Positions 1 through 10,337 of a stretch of 64,000 nucleotides of DNA are shown one piece after another (the stretch's first letter is position 1; the number at the start of each line of letters is the position of its first letter). Source of the stretch: Hemicordylus capensis. Taxonomy: Eukaryota > Chordata > Lepidosauria > Squamata > Cordylidae. The position numbers were made by a program, and so were the translations under genes. The DNA lies in NCBI RefSeq assembly GCF_027244095.1, contig NC_069671.1:6493001-6557000 (forward strand), written 5' to 3'. The notes beneath the pieces are model-generated. The model made no database searches, was not told where the DNA came from, and saw nothing but the letters and a program-made list of their open reading frames with translations.

Positions 1-20
1 CCAATCACCTTCTTCGCTTC
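1..20 (-). CDS. TRMT2A: TRMT2A exon 9, first 20 bases only
   Basis: The acceptor TGCTCCTGCAG occupies 21-31. The 20 coding bases to the window edge read E-A-K-K-V-I-G, aligning with human 'KVKRVIG' directly after exon 8. Phase 0 agrees with exon 8. The call rests on splice signal, phase and residue match. Confidence 0.8.
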
Positions 21-3000
21 CTGCAGGAGCAAAGCAACAATGTATGGTTCAGCACTGGGCTGGCATTACCATGTAGTACAAGACATAATGTGGGCATCAG
101 TCTTGCAGACTTTCTGGACTGTACTCTATTCAAAATACTAGACCATGATGTGAGGAAAGTGAACTAAATCCTGAGGTGGTTATTTGCTTTTCCACGCATG
201 CTTCTTTGGATCCACCCCTATTATTTAGATCCAAGTCACTATTTTTTAAAGACTGATGTTCAAACATTTCCATTCTGTTGCCTCATACAATATCTCAATT
301 TCAAGTTTCGGCTCTGGGATCCATTTTAAAATAGGAACTACTATTGATTAGGGTTTGCTGAATTATCATGGAACATACGAAGCTGCCATATACGTAGTCA
401 GACCATTGGCCTATCTAGTTCAGTATTGTCTGCATAGACTGGCAGCAGCTTCTCCAAGGTTGCAGGCAAGAACCTCTCTCAGCCTTATTTGGAGATGCTG
501 CCAGGGGGGGAACTTGGAACCTAGATGCTCTTCCCAGAGCAGCTCTATCCCCTAATGGGATGAATGGGAGACTTGATATTTGAGCACTAACTACGATATT
601 ATAAGGGGAATATCTTCTAGTGTTCAAACATCAAGTCTCCCATTCATATGCAACCAGGGTGGATGCTGCTTAGCTAATCATCAATTGCATATAGCTCACC
701 TTAGCTAGTGAAATGCCAATAGATCCAGTTCCACAGCAGACATCAAGCACAGTGGTGTCCTGGTTGACCTGGGCCCAGTCCTGAATGGCTGAATACAGAA
801 CTTCAGCAGCTTGTGTATTGACCTACAACATTCCAAATCAATACAAATCAACCTGCTGTGAAAATACTTACGATTTGCTCATTTTAAAATATTACTTTAA
901 AAAGGACACAAATAGGCTTATATTGTAATGCAGACTCTTATGCCAACCAAATATTTTCAGTTGCTTTACTACAACACACCTAACATTGGCCTGTTCCAAA
1001 TGTAACAGGAAACCCTGGTTTCTCCCTAGAGGAACGAGTGGTGAGGCAGAGGCTGAGGCACTCCCTCCTCCCCTGCACACTAGAAACCATGCTGTGAAAA
1101 ATCAAACTCTGGTGCCAGTTCTTGGTTTGGTCCTTAACTTTGGTATGACGTTCTGTTCAGATGTAACTGGATGTTGGGAAACAAATCGGGGTCTGAAAAC
1201 CATGGTTTGATTCCTTGTATGCCAGAGGGATGGAGAGGAGCCCATGGTTCTCCAGGGTACAACCACATCATAGGAAACCATGGTTTCCCATGATGCCTGA
1301 ACTGGGCCTCCCATTCTAAAGTTGTCTCCCTATCTAAAATTGAAGGAAGAAATGAAAAATCCTTCATTTCTGTGAGTATGCACAATACTGGTGGACCTCA
1401 CTATCTGCGGATTTGCTATCTGTAGTTTCGCATATCTACGGGGGGAAATCTCGGCAAATAAGGGGTTAACTTCACTTCGTTTGGAGTTGGCTGGAGATTA
1501 CCTCAGAGATCATTGCCGGCTGCCATTTTATGACAAGGAGCCATTTTGTGTGGTGGTGGGGAAATGAGTTGACTAGCAAGCCAGAGGTTGCCAGTTCGAA
1601 TCCCCTCTGGTCTGTTTCCCAGACTGGGAAACACCTCTATCGGGCAGCAGCAATATAGGGAGATGCTGAAAGGCATAATCTCGTACTGTTTGGGAGGAGG
1701 CAATGGGAAACCACTCCTGTATTTGACCAAAGACAACCACAGGGTTCTGTGGTCGCCAGGAGTCGACATCAACTCGACGGCACATTTTACTTTACCGCAT
1801 GCAATAACCTAATCCCACCCTCAATCTCCATAGGTGTAATGACTCGTTACTCGCAGTTTCATTACTCACAGTGGTAGGCAAGAAACGGAACCTCTGAAAG
1901 TAATGAGGTATGCCTGTGTGTAGCTTTGCCCACTTGAAGCAGAAGAATTGCACAGGTCTACTTGGTGGGCTCTCCAGCTGTTTATCAAAGTAACTTTCAG
2001 TCAGCCAGTGATTTCAGTTACTATAGTTTAAAAATCCAACAGTATTAGAATCTTACTTGGAAAAAAGCATGGGGAGAAATCCGAAACTTTAGGCCCAGAA
2101 GATCTTCGTATATGTACTTGTCACCAGCAATGTGCTCTAAGGTCAAATCTTCTCGATTGGGTGATTTCCTAGGGACAGAACACTCATTCGTTATTTGCTC
2201 CTCGGTCTCCATCACAGTTTTTAGAAAGCGTTTGAAATATTGGCTTTTTACCCAGGCTTTTATATGATTGTCTCTTCTGCTGCTTCTTTGTATTTTGTAT
2301 GGTTATTTTATGCTTGTATTTTAAATATTTTTTGTCAGATCTGTTTTTATATTTTAGCTTATAGTTTGTTTTTATAGTCTTGTTTTAAGTTTTGTGTAAA
2401 CTACCTTGGGATTGTTTTAATGAAAGGCAGTATATAAATTTAACAATAAATAAATGCATAAATTAATTAATTAGTGATTATCAATATAGGGCATCCCATT
2501 AATCAGCCTTGAGATAGGAGTACAAAGGAAATATTTATATAGCAGAGAGTACAGCAATATGGGTTTTTAAAAAGAAAATGTTGCTTTGAGTTGCAGAACT
2601 CATAAGAAAAGTGACAACGTTTTTTCTTTTGGAGATGCATCACCTACCGCTGACCTTCTGCCACAAAGTACAGCGAAGTGATCCCACTGTCCTTTCCGAG
2701 GCCTTCTGTGAAATATTTTGACAAAGAGGCTTGCAGTTCTATCAGCTCTTCTTTACTCAATTTCTAGATGTTTCAAAAGTAAAAGAAAGAAATGCTTAGG
2801 TACAAGGCAACCTTATAAGCTGTAACTTCTAGATGAGGGATAAGACAGAGGAACATAGGAAGCTGCCATACCATTGGTCTATCTAGCTCAGTATTGTCTT
2901 CACAGACTGGCAGCGGCTTCTCCAAGGTTGCAGGCAGGAATCTCTCTCAGCCCTATCTTGGAGATGTCAGGGAGAGAACTTGGAGCCTAGATGCTCTTCG

Positions 3001-6000
3001 AGAGCGGCTCCATCCCCTGAGGGGAATATCTGGCAGTGCTCACACATCAAGTCTCCCATTCACATGCAACCAGGGCGGGCCCTGCTCAGCTAAGGGGACA
3101 AGTCATGCTTGCTATCACAAGACCAGCTCTCCAGTGCTGAGACTACAGCCCCAGAGATGGGGGCTGTAATCTCAGTGGTAGAGCATCTGCCTTACATGCA
3201 GAAGGTCACAGGTTCAATCAACTACTACCACTTTTTAATATACCACTTTCCAACAAAAGTGCTCAAAATGGTTTACATAGAAAAATAAATAAGATAGTTC
3301 CCTGTCCTCAGAGGGCTCACAATCTAAAAGACACCGGCAACAGCCAGTGGAGGGATACTGTGCTTCGGGTTAGACAGGGACGGTTGCTTTCCCCTGGCTA
3401 AATTGAAGAGAACTGCCACAATTCCTGGCATCTCCAGGTAGGGCTGGGAGAGATTTCTGCCCGAACCTTTGGAGAGCTGCTGCCCGTCTGAGTAGACGAT
3501 ACGGAACTAGAGGGACCAATGGTCTGGCTCGGTATAAAGCAGCTTCCAGTATTCCTAAGAAATGCGCTCCCTAGCAAAGCTCTAGCCATCTGAAGGCACA
3601 GCTTAGGGCCAGCTCCAGAGGGCCTTCAGTGAAGCTTCATGGGCCCCCTCATGCTAGGATGGGCCCCAAGAGTCACTCCACAGTCACCTCCCTCATGAAT
3701 GCTATAGCCCCAGAAGTGATCTCTGGAATCAGCAGTGGGCCTTTCTGAGAGAGAGTTAAAGCACAACAAAGGAACAACTGAACCACAAGGAGGTCTTGAA
3801 ATCAACACTTCAGAACGCTGCGTTTAACAGCGTCCCTTCTTGCCTCAATCCAGGTCTGTACCTGTGGATTGAAATAAGCGATTGCCATGAGATGACCATT
3901 CCTGCTGGTGCGAACCGTTAGCTGTTTCCAGTGGCCGTCGTAGGTTTCTGGGCTGTAGACACAATATGGGGTGGACCTGCAATTTTTAAAACCTCAGTTG
4001 CAAGATCTGAATGGTAAACAAAGGGATCTGTGTCATGCTAAAATGGTTTCTGCTAAATAGAGAGACAGATTCTGGACCCAGTCAAGATAGATTTTTCTAA
4101 AGTGGTGGTCCCTTTGGATTTGACAGGAGATATCCTGAGCATTTCAGATGATCATGTGTGCACCTGTATCCTGTCTATTTTTAGAGTGATCTATTTGCTT
4201 TATTTTGCTTTGAATTTTTGCTTTCTATGTTGCTCATGGGAGGAACGATTCTATATACAATCAGGTTCATTTATGTCATTCTTTGAATTTTCTCTGTCCT
4301 TAGAAACAAATAATTATCAAATGATTATCTAATTTAAAAAGCTCACATTTAAATTCCTTTGTCTTTTATACTGTCGCTCAAGAGACTCGGGCAAGGGGCA
4401 GAAGGAAAACAAGTACCACCTTTGTTACTCACATTTTATACTAGCATTGATTTGTGGAGGAGGGAAGAAGACACACTGCTGAGATGAATCTTAGAAAGCA
4501 TCTTATGAAGCATTAATACCAGCCCAGCTCCTATCCTAAGATTTGTAACTGACTTTAAACCAGGGTTCCAAATACTGGGTAAGAATTGCACCATGGTTTA
4601 AATTAACCACGTATAACTTAAATTGTTAAGAGTGGTAGGCAAAGAGGCTCGGGGAGGGAAAATGCCATCCTCCAGCATGATCCCAATCCCCCTCAACCAT
4701 GGTTAAGGACTAATCCTGGCTCCCTCAACCATGGTTAAGGAGCATGCAACCACAATTAGCATTACGTCTGCACTGACTCAACGCTGGTATACACAGCATC
4801 TGTACATAAGATCACGACTCACCTGATGTAGTCTTGGAAAGCCCTCACCACCTTTTTGGTAGCAGCCGGGATGTGAATGGTGTCAAAGGGTTCCACTACA
4901 GCACATGTTCCACCTTTGTATTTGCCAAGGCGAAACCCCACCATTTTGTCTTCTTGATTTGGGCCTATGCCAATCAAAAATTCACATTTGTTGCGATAGT
5001 CAGTCTAAATTTAAAGTAAAAGGAAGTTTAGAGCCCACATTCTGCTTCTCTAGAACTCGATTATGCTTGCTACTTCCATCCTGATTCTATGAAGTCCCAC
5101 AGTTGGCTGCACTAGGTGATACCTGGCCCTGCAGCAACATATTCTGTGATATTCAAAGATGCCCCACCCCAGGCCTCTACAAATCCCCTTGCCCGTGGTG
5201 AGTGCCCCCAGCCCTCTGGTGAGCAGCACCTCCCCAAAGATCTCACTTCCACTTGGGAGAAGGTGAGAAATGGCAGGAATCCTTTCTGAGCAGCAGGAAA
5301 GAGCTTCTTACTGTCTCCATTTCCCAATGAAAGAGACAGAAGACCCGTTTCTCTCCTAAGCCCTCTGCCCGTGTGCCAGAAAAAGATCTGAGGGAAGAAA
5401 AAGGATTGGGGGTGACCATACATAGTGGCTGGCTAGTGAGCGAAGCCTAAATTTTGGGGATCCATGGCCTTATGGACACAAGCCATTATTAAAAAGGTAG
5501 AGACACCGTGATACTCCTCACAGGGTTTATTGCATGCTTCATGTAGCAGCTGCGCTCTGCCCAACCTGTAATGGTGATGCTTTCACCCCCTCCAGGGAGC
5601 AGCAGAGGTCATTGTATTTCTCCCTTTGCAGGAACAGCCATGGTAGCAGAGCTTTGTTCTTGTTTCCGATCTGCCTGCAAAATAATGTCGAGATTAATAG
5701 ATCTATGGGGAAACGAGCCACTGGTGTCAACATCTTGCTAGATTGCTCAGTAGTACGACTCAAGAGTCACCAGAGAAAGTGCTATTGAAATTTAGCAGTT
5801 CTTTAAATAGCACTTCTCTAGTAAGTTGAGTCAGGATCCCAGTGCCATCAACCAAGGGGCCCAAATCTGGAATAGGGGGCCCTAAAAGTGCCTTCTCTAT
5901 GGCTGCCCCAGGGCTTTGGAATATACTGCCTGTTGAAATAAGAGCATCCCTTTCTCTGTCTGTTTTCAGGAAAACTCTCAAGACATACCTGTTTTTTCCG

Positions 6001-9000
6001 GCTTTTAATTGAAGATGTTTAAATGTACTGTACTTTTATCTGTGATTCTGTTTTATTAGTTTTGTGAATTTTAACTGTTTTACACTGTGTTAATATCTGT
6101 TGTTTTTTTAATTTGTACACCACCTAAAGATGTTTATAGCAGGTGGTATAGAAATTAGTAGTGTGCATGGTTCAGTTCGGGCACACTGTAAAAGACCTCC
6201 GGACCGGTTCGGAAGTCCGGCGGTTCGGATGGGCGGGGGCAGGTAGCTTTAAGGGGGTGGTGGTAGTACTCCCCCCGCCACCGCTCTTCCCCCTCCGGCA
6301 CTGGTCCTTTTAAAAATCTTCTTGGGGCGGCAGAGTTCCTCCCTGCCGCCCCTGCCCCCGTCGTCGTCCTTCAAAGCCTTCCACGGAGTAGAGCTAGTGG
6401 CGCGCATGCGCCCTTCGCGGCACGCGCGCTCGTCTCTGTCGCACGCCGCATACATCACATGTGACTACAACTCCCATAACTCCCAAGCAAAAGCCATTAT
6501 AGCTGGGGATTCTGGGAGCTTCAGTCAGTCAGTCATGTTTATTTATGGTCATAGACCAAAATTTACATACATAATAATACACATAATATAGTAGTAATAT
6601 ATACATAATATAATCAGGAACATGGACTCATCCTAATCAGCAATTTCCCGTTAGCATAATCTGATTTACCATCTGTTGTCTAGCCTTCTTAGCTGCCTCA
6701 CAGAATTTAGCAACTTTAAATGTTACTTCCTGTTTCTGATCTGAGAGCAGATAGTTGACATAAAATGCATCTGTATGCCCTGGGAAATCAGTCAGTAAGG
6801 AGGAAATATAACAAGTTCGTAAGTCCCTATAAAAAAGACAGCGGAGTAAGATATGAAAGATAGACTCCTGTTCTCCAGAGCCACAAGGACATAGTCTCTG
6901 TTCTTTTGGGATCCCTCTAAATTTACCTTCTAATTCAGCTGAAGGTAGCACATTAAATCTGGCCAATGTAAACATCCTGCGATATTTAGTGATAGTAATC
7001 TTACCCAGGTAATTCGCAGGTTTAGTATTATACATTTGTAAACCTAGGAAAACTTCTTTAGAGATTAAAGATCGATCAGTCTGCATTTCCAGATCCGCTG
7101 CTTTAGTATCAGTCTCGCATGACAAAAACCCATTTCTAATAGACCATCCAGGCTAAAGCCATATAAACTTATTTGGCAAAATATTGACTGCTTCCAGCTA
7201 GAATTAAATTTATCAATAAAAATTAAGTGAGCAAGGCCTGTAGAAAAGAAAGACAATCTCAACCAGAAGCTGAGAATGGAAAACCACATCCGGGCTTCCA
7301 TCTTAGGCATGCCAGTTTCCATCCTCAATATTACATTGGGAACATATCTAGGGATCTGTAGAATAGATCTCAGAAACTTTGTCTGAACTATCTCTAGTGG
7401 AGTGCAGTTAGTGTACGGGCCCAACTGCGACCCATAAAGCAACTGAGAGCAGGCTTTAGCTGTAAATAACTTAAGGGCGGCTGGTACAAATTGAGCCCCA
7501 TCTTGGTGGAAATATGATTGAATGGCCAATGCCGATTTACATGCATTTTGGGTAACGTATTGCAGATGTGCTTAGTGTTTCATAGAGGCCTGGAAAACAA
7601 CCTCTAGATATTTAAAGGTCTTAACCTGTTCTAGTTTATGTCCAGCCAAAGACCATTTCAAGGTCTTTGGGTGTTTAGCAAAGGCCATAATTTTGGTCTT
7701 GCTATAATTGATTTCCAGAGTGTATTCATGGCAAAAATTAGCCAGAGAGCAAAGCGCTCTACGGAGGCCGACAGGAGTCCGAGATAAAATTACTGCATCA
7801 TCTGCATAAAGCAAAATATTAACCTGTCTACTGGCCAATTTAGGTGGATGGAAAGATGGATTAGTAATAATATCCACAATGGGGTTAATATAATAATTGA
7901 AAAGAGCTGGGGCAAGTATACAGCCTTGCCTCACTCCTCGAAAGGTAGGAATTTCTTTAGTGAGGATTCCAGCTGAGCTACATCAAACCTTCAGACGTGA
8001 GTTCTTGTGGAGTTTATATATTAAAAGTAGCAGACGTCGATCAATAGAGGAGTTAAACAGTCTTTCCCATAATTTATCTCTGGATATGGAGTCGAATGCT
8101 GATTTAAAATCCACAAAGGCAGCAAAAAGAGTGGAATGGGGTAGATTAGAATATTTCTCCGCTAGATGTTGTAAGACTAAAGCATGCTCAGTAGTAGAAT
8201 GATTGGCCCTAAAGCCTGCCTGCTCATCAGCCAGCACCTGCTCTTTGTCCATCCAGTCCTGGAATTTGTTAAGTAGGTGAAATGCATACATTTTGCCAAT
8301 AACATTAAGAAGGCTGATAGGGCGATAATTAGATGGCAAATGTCTTTGGCCTCTCTTATATATAGGAATTACAATTGCCAATCCCCATTCACTAGGGGGC
8401 GAGGTCGTCTGATCAATTGCTGTAAACAGAGAGGCTAATACCGGCAGCCAGCAATCCATATTATTCTTGATGGCCTCTACCGGCAAATTATCTGAGCCAG
8501 GGGCCTTACCAGTTTTAAACTGATTCACTATTGAAGCAATCTCTGTACATGTTACTGGGGTCCACTCAGGTAATAAGTTAGGGTCCAGTTCCTGTTCTAT
8601 TTGTAAAAATGTTGTAGTTGCTCCCTCTCTAGCATATAGAGCACGGAAATATTCAGTCCATTCTCCAACAGGTATATAAAAAGATGGCGGGGAAGGTCTG
8701 AATTTAGAAGAGAATGATACCAAAGACCAAAACAAAGACACGTTTTTAGCCTGTGCGGCACAGATAAGACGCTGCCAATCTAGCCTTTTGGCCTCCCTTT
8801 TTTTTTCCTTTTTTTTTTGCAAGTAAAATTTTATAAAATCTTTTTTTAACAATCAGATCTTGAGAAGTGACCTGATTAGAGTTAGATCGATAAAGATTGC
8901 AAGAGTTAATAAGATCCGTTTTTGCTGCACGGCATTCGTAATCAAACCACGGCTGGGAAAATCCAGCACGGGGCTTAGTGTTTTTAGAACTGTTAGCAGT

Positions 9001-10337
9001 TAAAATTGGGTAAAAAGAGCATACTAGATTATTATAATTTTCTATTAAAATATGACTATCTGTAGCATCTGTCATCTTAGCACGGTATTGCATGCAAGCC
9101 TCAGTCTTTAAGTGGTTAGTAACACGTTCATTTAACTGAGAGGTCCATTTAAGTCGTCTGGGCTGGATTGCATTAAATAACCCTAAATCACCAGGAGGTT
9201 CCATAATATCTTGATCAATAGTTTTCAAATGGAGTGTAACCGGAAGATGGTCACTTTCTAAGTAGTCATCTATTTTAAATCTCACTACACAGGGAGTTAT
9301 CAATGAGGGTCTGGTGCCTGACCAGTGGGAAAATTCTGCTGGGTAGTCATCCTCAGTAGCACCATTAAGGATGAGAATGCCCAGCAGATCAAAAGTCAGC
9401 TTAAGTTTAAGTCCCTGGAAGTTGCAACCTAAATCCTTGGACAGACGTTGAAGTAGCGGGGCATTTATTACAGTTTCAGGTGGACACTGATTATATTTAT
9501 CAAAGAGTTTCAAATCAGTAGGTCCTATCCTGGCATTGAAATCCCCAGCGGGAGCTGTAGTCAACAACATCTGGGAATCCCTGTTAGAGGGAACACTGAA
9601 TGGCTGGCTAGTGAGCCAAGCCTGAACTTGTGGATCCATGGTCTTATGAACACACGCAATTATTTAAAAAGCAAAGAGAAAGTTACCAGGTCAGTTTCAG
9701 CAGCACTTGCTCACATTCTTGCTTCTTTTTGGCCAGTTGCTCCTCATAGGGTACCTTCCACAATGGGGTCACCACTTCCGCTATCTGCTTACTGAGCGGC
9801 TCCTCCTTGCTATTTTTTGAAGAAGTCGGGCACTTGGCCATGGTCTGATCTCGCATCTCCTCGCCCTCCTCCTCCTCCTCCTCCCTTCTCCTCTTCTTGA
9901 TGATGGGGTCAGCCTTAGGCTTTGCAAGCCGGACACTTAGGTTTCTGTTCTTCCACCGGACTCCATGAAGGACCTTCATTGCTTTGTCCCTCTCCTCCTC
10001 ACTCTTGAAGGTGACAAACGCAAAGGTCTGCTTCCCCAACAGTTTGATCTTGTGAGGACTGAGACCATATTTGGCCAGAAATTTCTTTACTTCGTTAAAG
10101 CCAATATACTTTGGGAGATTCTGAATTTCTACTTTATAAATCTCCGAAGTAAACAAATCATCTTTAATATATCTGTACATGTTGGATGTATTGGCGGTAT
10201 TCTCCGTGGCGTTACCCTCTCCTGCATCTTCCTCCACTACTCCCTCAGCTCCCCTCTCTGCTTCCACAAGCGTAACCATGCTTTCTTGTTTAGTTAGACT
10301 GACACCATTGTTATGCTCTTCCATTATTCCAACTGCC
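1..10337 (-). CDS. TRMT2A: TRMT2A, tRNA (uracil-5-)-methyltransferase homolog A (3' part beyond left edge)
   Basis: Seen: eight splice-consistent exons on the minus strand (10337-9687, 5674-5566, 5004-4823, 3976-3862, 2763-2648, 2168-2057, 822-700, 20-1) join in one frame into about 471 residues that follow vertebrate TRMT2A throughout. An RRM lies near residues 63-135 (EIYKVEIQNL, then QTFAFVTFKS), followed by a basic then acidic linker (KKRRREEEEEEGEE) longer than I recall in human. The 'VVTPLWKVPYEEQL' block, the TRAM-like part and the SAM-binding motif LDVCCGTGSIG (about 450-460) come next. Known: TRMT2A makes m5U54 in cytosolic tRNA. The catalytic Cys and general base would be in the missing C-terminal ~160 residues. 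Start chosen at 10324 (ATAATGG, strong context); an upstream in-frame ATG at 10357 falls inside the intron. It is divergent from RANBP1, as in other vertebrates. The gene looks intact. Confidence 0.96.
371..680 (-). repeat. 5S-head SINE (minus orientation)
   Basis: On the minus strand it has a 5S-like head (TTAGCTAAGCAGC..., GAATGGGAGACTT), a body, and a tail 'gactacgtatatggcagc'-like end. It carries an extra inverted duplication (562-588 against 619-645). Confidence 0.8.
700..822 (-). CDS. TRMT2A: TRMT2A exon 8: SAM-binding motif I
   Basis: Acceptor TTGTAG, donor GCTAAG|GTGAGC; 123 bp, 41 codons. It begins VNTQAAEVLYSAIQDWAQVN and ends with VLDVCCGTGSIGISLAK. The DxCCGTG loop is the Rossmann-fold SAM site. 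A SINE ends about 20 bp beyond the donor in the following intron. Confidence 0.96.
1383..1915. mobile_element. Possible Tigger/pogo-like MITE, interrupted by a SINE
   Basis: The left flank 'cactatctgcggatttgc' and the right flank 'ttactcgcagtttcatta' look like degenerate ends of pogo-class elements, with the Sauria SINE (1556-1795) between them. Weak evidence. Confidence 0.3.
1556..1795 (+). repeat. Sauria-type tRNA SINE with Bov-B-like tail
   Basis: tRNA-like B box 'ggttgccagttcgaatccc', a body 'gcaatatagggagatgctga' and the 3' end 'gtcgacatcaactcgacggc' followed by 'cacattttactttac'. This is the characteristic Sauria SINE organisation, mobilised by Bov-B LINEs. Confidence 0.85.
2057..2168 (-). 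CDS. TRMT2A: TRMT2A exon 7
   Basis: Acceptor GTCCCTAG, donor TTCCAA|GTAAGA; 112 bp. It reads KSPNREDLTLEHIAGDKYIY, then EDLLGLKFRISPHAFFQ. The 'FRISPHAFFQ' motif is characteristic of TrmA/RumA-type uracil methyltransferases, just ahead of the SAM domain. Confidence 0.95.
2215..2470 (+). mobile_element. L2-type LINE 3' end
   Basis: Remnant of the ORF end (frame reading 'FRKRLKYWLFTQAFI') followed by 'aaactaccttgggattg' and 'gaaaggcagtatataaat' with a short A/T tail. Confidence 0.75.
2648..2763 (-). CDS. TRMT2A: TRMT2A exon 6
   Basis: Acceptor CATCTAG, donor CAGCG|GTAGGTG; 116 bp. It reads KLSKEELIELQASLSKYFTE, then DSGITSLYFVAEGQR, equivalent to human 'KLSPEELAELKTSLAQHF...VTCLYFVEEGQR'. Confidence 0.94.
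2851..3133 (-). repeat. 5S-head SINE (minus orientation)
   Basis: Full-length-like copy from 'gaacataggaagctgcc' to 'gaccagctctcc'. The 5S-like segment 'gtctcccattcacatgcaac' / 'cctgctcagctaagg' reads as box C and box A on the minus strand. Confidence 0.82.
3160..3559 (+). repeat. tRNA-head SINE interrupted by an L2-tail element
   Basis: The head 'ctcagtggtagagcatctgc' with B box 'ggttcaatc' ends at about 3219. The body resumes at about 3411 with 'cctggcatctccaggtag' and the tail 'caatggtctggctcgg'. The interruption (about 3221-3410) is a reverse-oriented L2-tail repeat. Confidence 0.75.
3221..3410 (-). repeat. L2-tail short repeat (minus), nested in a SINE
   Basis: Contains 'gtccctgtcctcagagggctc'-type sequence and 'cacaatctaaaagacaccgg', the same family as 15130-15345, 50148-50345 and 60205-60345. 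Confidence 0.7.
3862..3976 (-). CDS. TRMT2A: TRMT2A exon 5
   Basis: Acceptor AATTGCAG, donor CCACAG|GTACAG; 115 bp. It reads STPYCVYSPETYDGHWKQLT, then VRTSRNGHLMAIAYFNPQ, closely matching the human block 'STPYSAYDPETYTGHWKQLT'. Confidence 0.95.
4660..4760. repeat. Two 32-bp-spaced copies around AACCATGGTT
   Basis: The string 'ccctcaaccatggttaagga' occurs at 4690 and again at 4722 in TRMT2A intron 4. AACCATGGTT is self-complementary. Similar motifs recur near 1200-1300, 16935 and 62240. Confidence 0.6.
4823..5004 (-). CDS. TRMT2A: TRMT2A exon 4
   Basis: Acceptor ATTTAG, donor CATCAG|GTGAGT; 182 bp. It reads TDYRNKCEFLIGIGPNQEDK, then GFRLGKYKGGTCAVVEPFDT, ending in the FQDYIR block. This is the TRAM-like/central region shared with human TRMT2A (TEYRNKCEFLVGVG). 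Confidence 0.95.
5426..5497. repeat. Intronic repeat copy A (matches 9601-9671)
   Basis: About 72 bp from 'tggctggctagtgagc' to 'attaaaaagg', near 80% identical by eye to 9601-9671. It lies in TRMT2A intron 3, about 70 bp beyond the exon 3 donor. Confidence 0.75.
5566..5674 (-). CDS. TRMT2A: TRMT2A exon 3
   Basis: Acceptor TTTTGCAG, donor TTACAG|GTTGGG; 109 bp. With the two bases from exon 2 it reads WQIGNKNKALLPWLFLQREK and on to the LEGVKASPLQ end, matching human 'EIGSTNRALLPWLLEQRHKH...CCPLEGVRPSPQQ'. Confidence 0.95.
5855..6153 (+). mobile_element. L2-type LINE 3' end
   Basis: One frame reads 'AAPGLWNILPVEIRASLSLS' then 'FRKTLKTYLFFPAFN', typical of the L2/CR1-superclade ORF2 C-terminus, followed by an A/T-rich 3' UTR and 'ggtggtatagaaatt'. 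Confidence 0.8.
6155..6460. mobile_element. GC-rich MITE fragment with 'accggttcgg' motif
   Basis: It begins 'gtgtgcatggttcagttcgg' and runs through 'ccggaccggttcgg', then a CpG-dense stretch. It resembles the left part of the 'gtgcacgaaccggtt' hAT elements at 50738 and 56565 but diverges inside. CpG richness here comes from the repeat and is not evidence of a host promoter. Confidence 0.45.
6461..9595. mobile_element. Palindromic hAT-type MITE split by the LINE
   Basis: The pieces 6461-6520 and 9557-9595, joined across one GGGAGCT, give the usual foldback 'ctggggattctgggag' / 'gtagtcaacaacatctggg' seen intact at 50494-50632. The left outer arm is missing beyond 6461, where GC-rich sequence begins. 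Confidence 0.7.
6521..9549 (-). mobile_element. 5'-truncated non-LTR retrotransposon (Ingi/Vingi-like?) in TRMT2A intron 2
   Basis: Seen on the minus strand: it starts within an apurinic endonuclease domain (AGDFNARIGP, later SDHLPV). Reverse transcriptase follows (GKAPGSDNLP, NYRPISLLNVIGKMYA, ADEQAGFR, RQGCILAPALFNYYINPIVD, YADDAVIL), then a Cys/His motif near the C-terminus (CPCGSGEQESIFHILLRC). The coding region is broken by several frameshifts and stops. The 3' end reads 'gaccataaataaa' with a (TGAC)n tail. GGGAGCT at 6514-6520 and 9550-9556 is an exact 7-bp target duplication. Clade assignment is a guess from motif order; I am confident only of non-LTR with an APE endonuclease. Confidence 0.88.
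9601..9671. repeat. Intronic repeat copy B (matches 5426-5497)
   Basis: Same sequence class as copy A; it lies only 15 bp from the exon 2 donor of TRMT2A. Confidence 0.75.
9687..10337 (-). CDS. TRMT2A: TRMT2A exon 2: 13 nt of 5'UTR, start codon and RRM
   Basis: The acceptor TTTTATAG lies just right of 10337, the ATG is at 10324-10322, and the donor is CCTG|GTAACT at 9687/9686. The exon codes 212 codons plus two bases. The acceptor 13 nt before the ATG means at least one non-coding exon lies upstream, probably in the CpG-rich block at 11.8-12.5 kb. Confidence 0.95.

Noticed and set aside
3160-3222. tRNA-gene-like A and B boxes (also at 45030, 53280, 54985, 56430)
   Set aside because: They continue into a shared SINE body and cannot fold into a complete acceptor stem with the usual spacing; SINE heads, not tRNA genes.
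6240-6460. CpG-dense stretch as an internal TRMT2A promoter
   Set aside because: The composition matches GC-rich hAT-type repeats at 50738 and 56565, so a repeat origin explains it.
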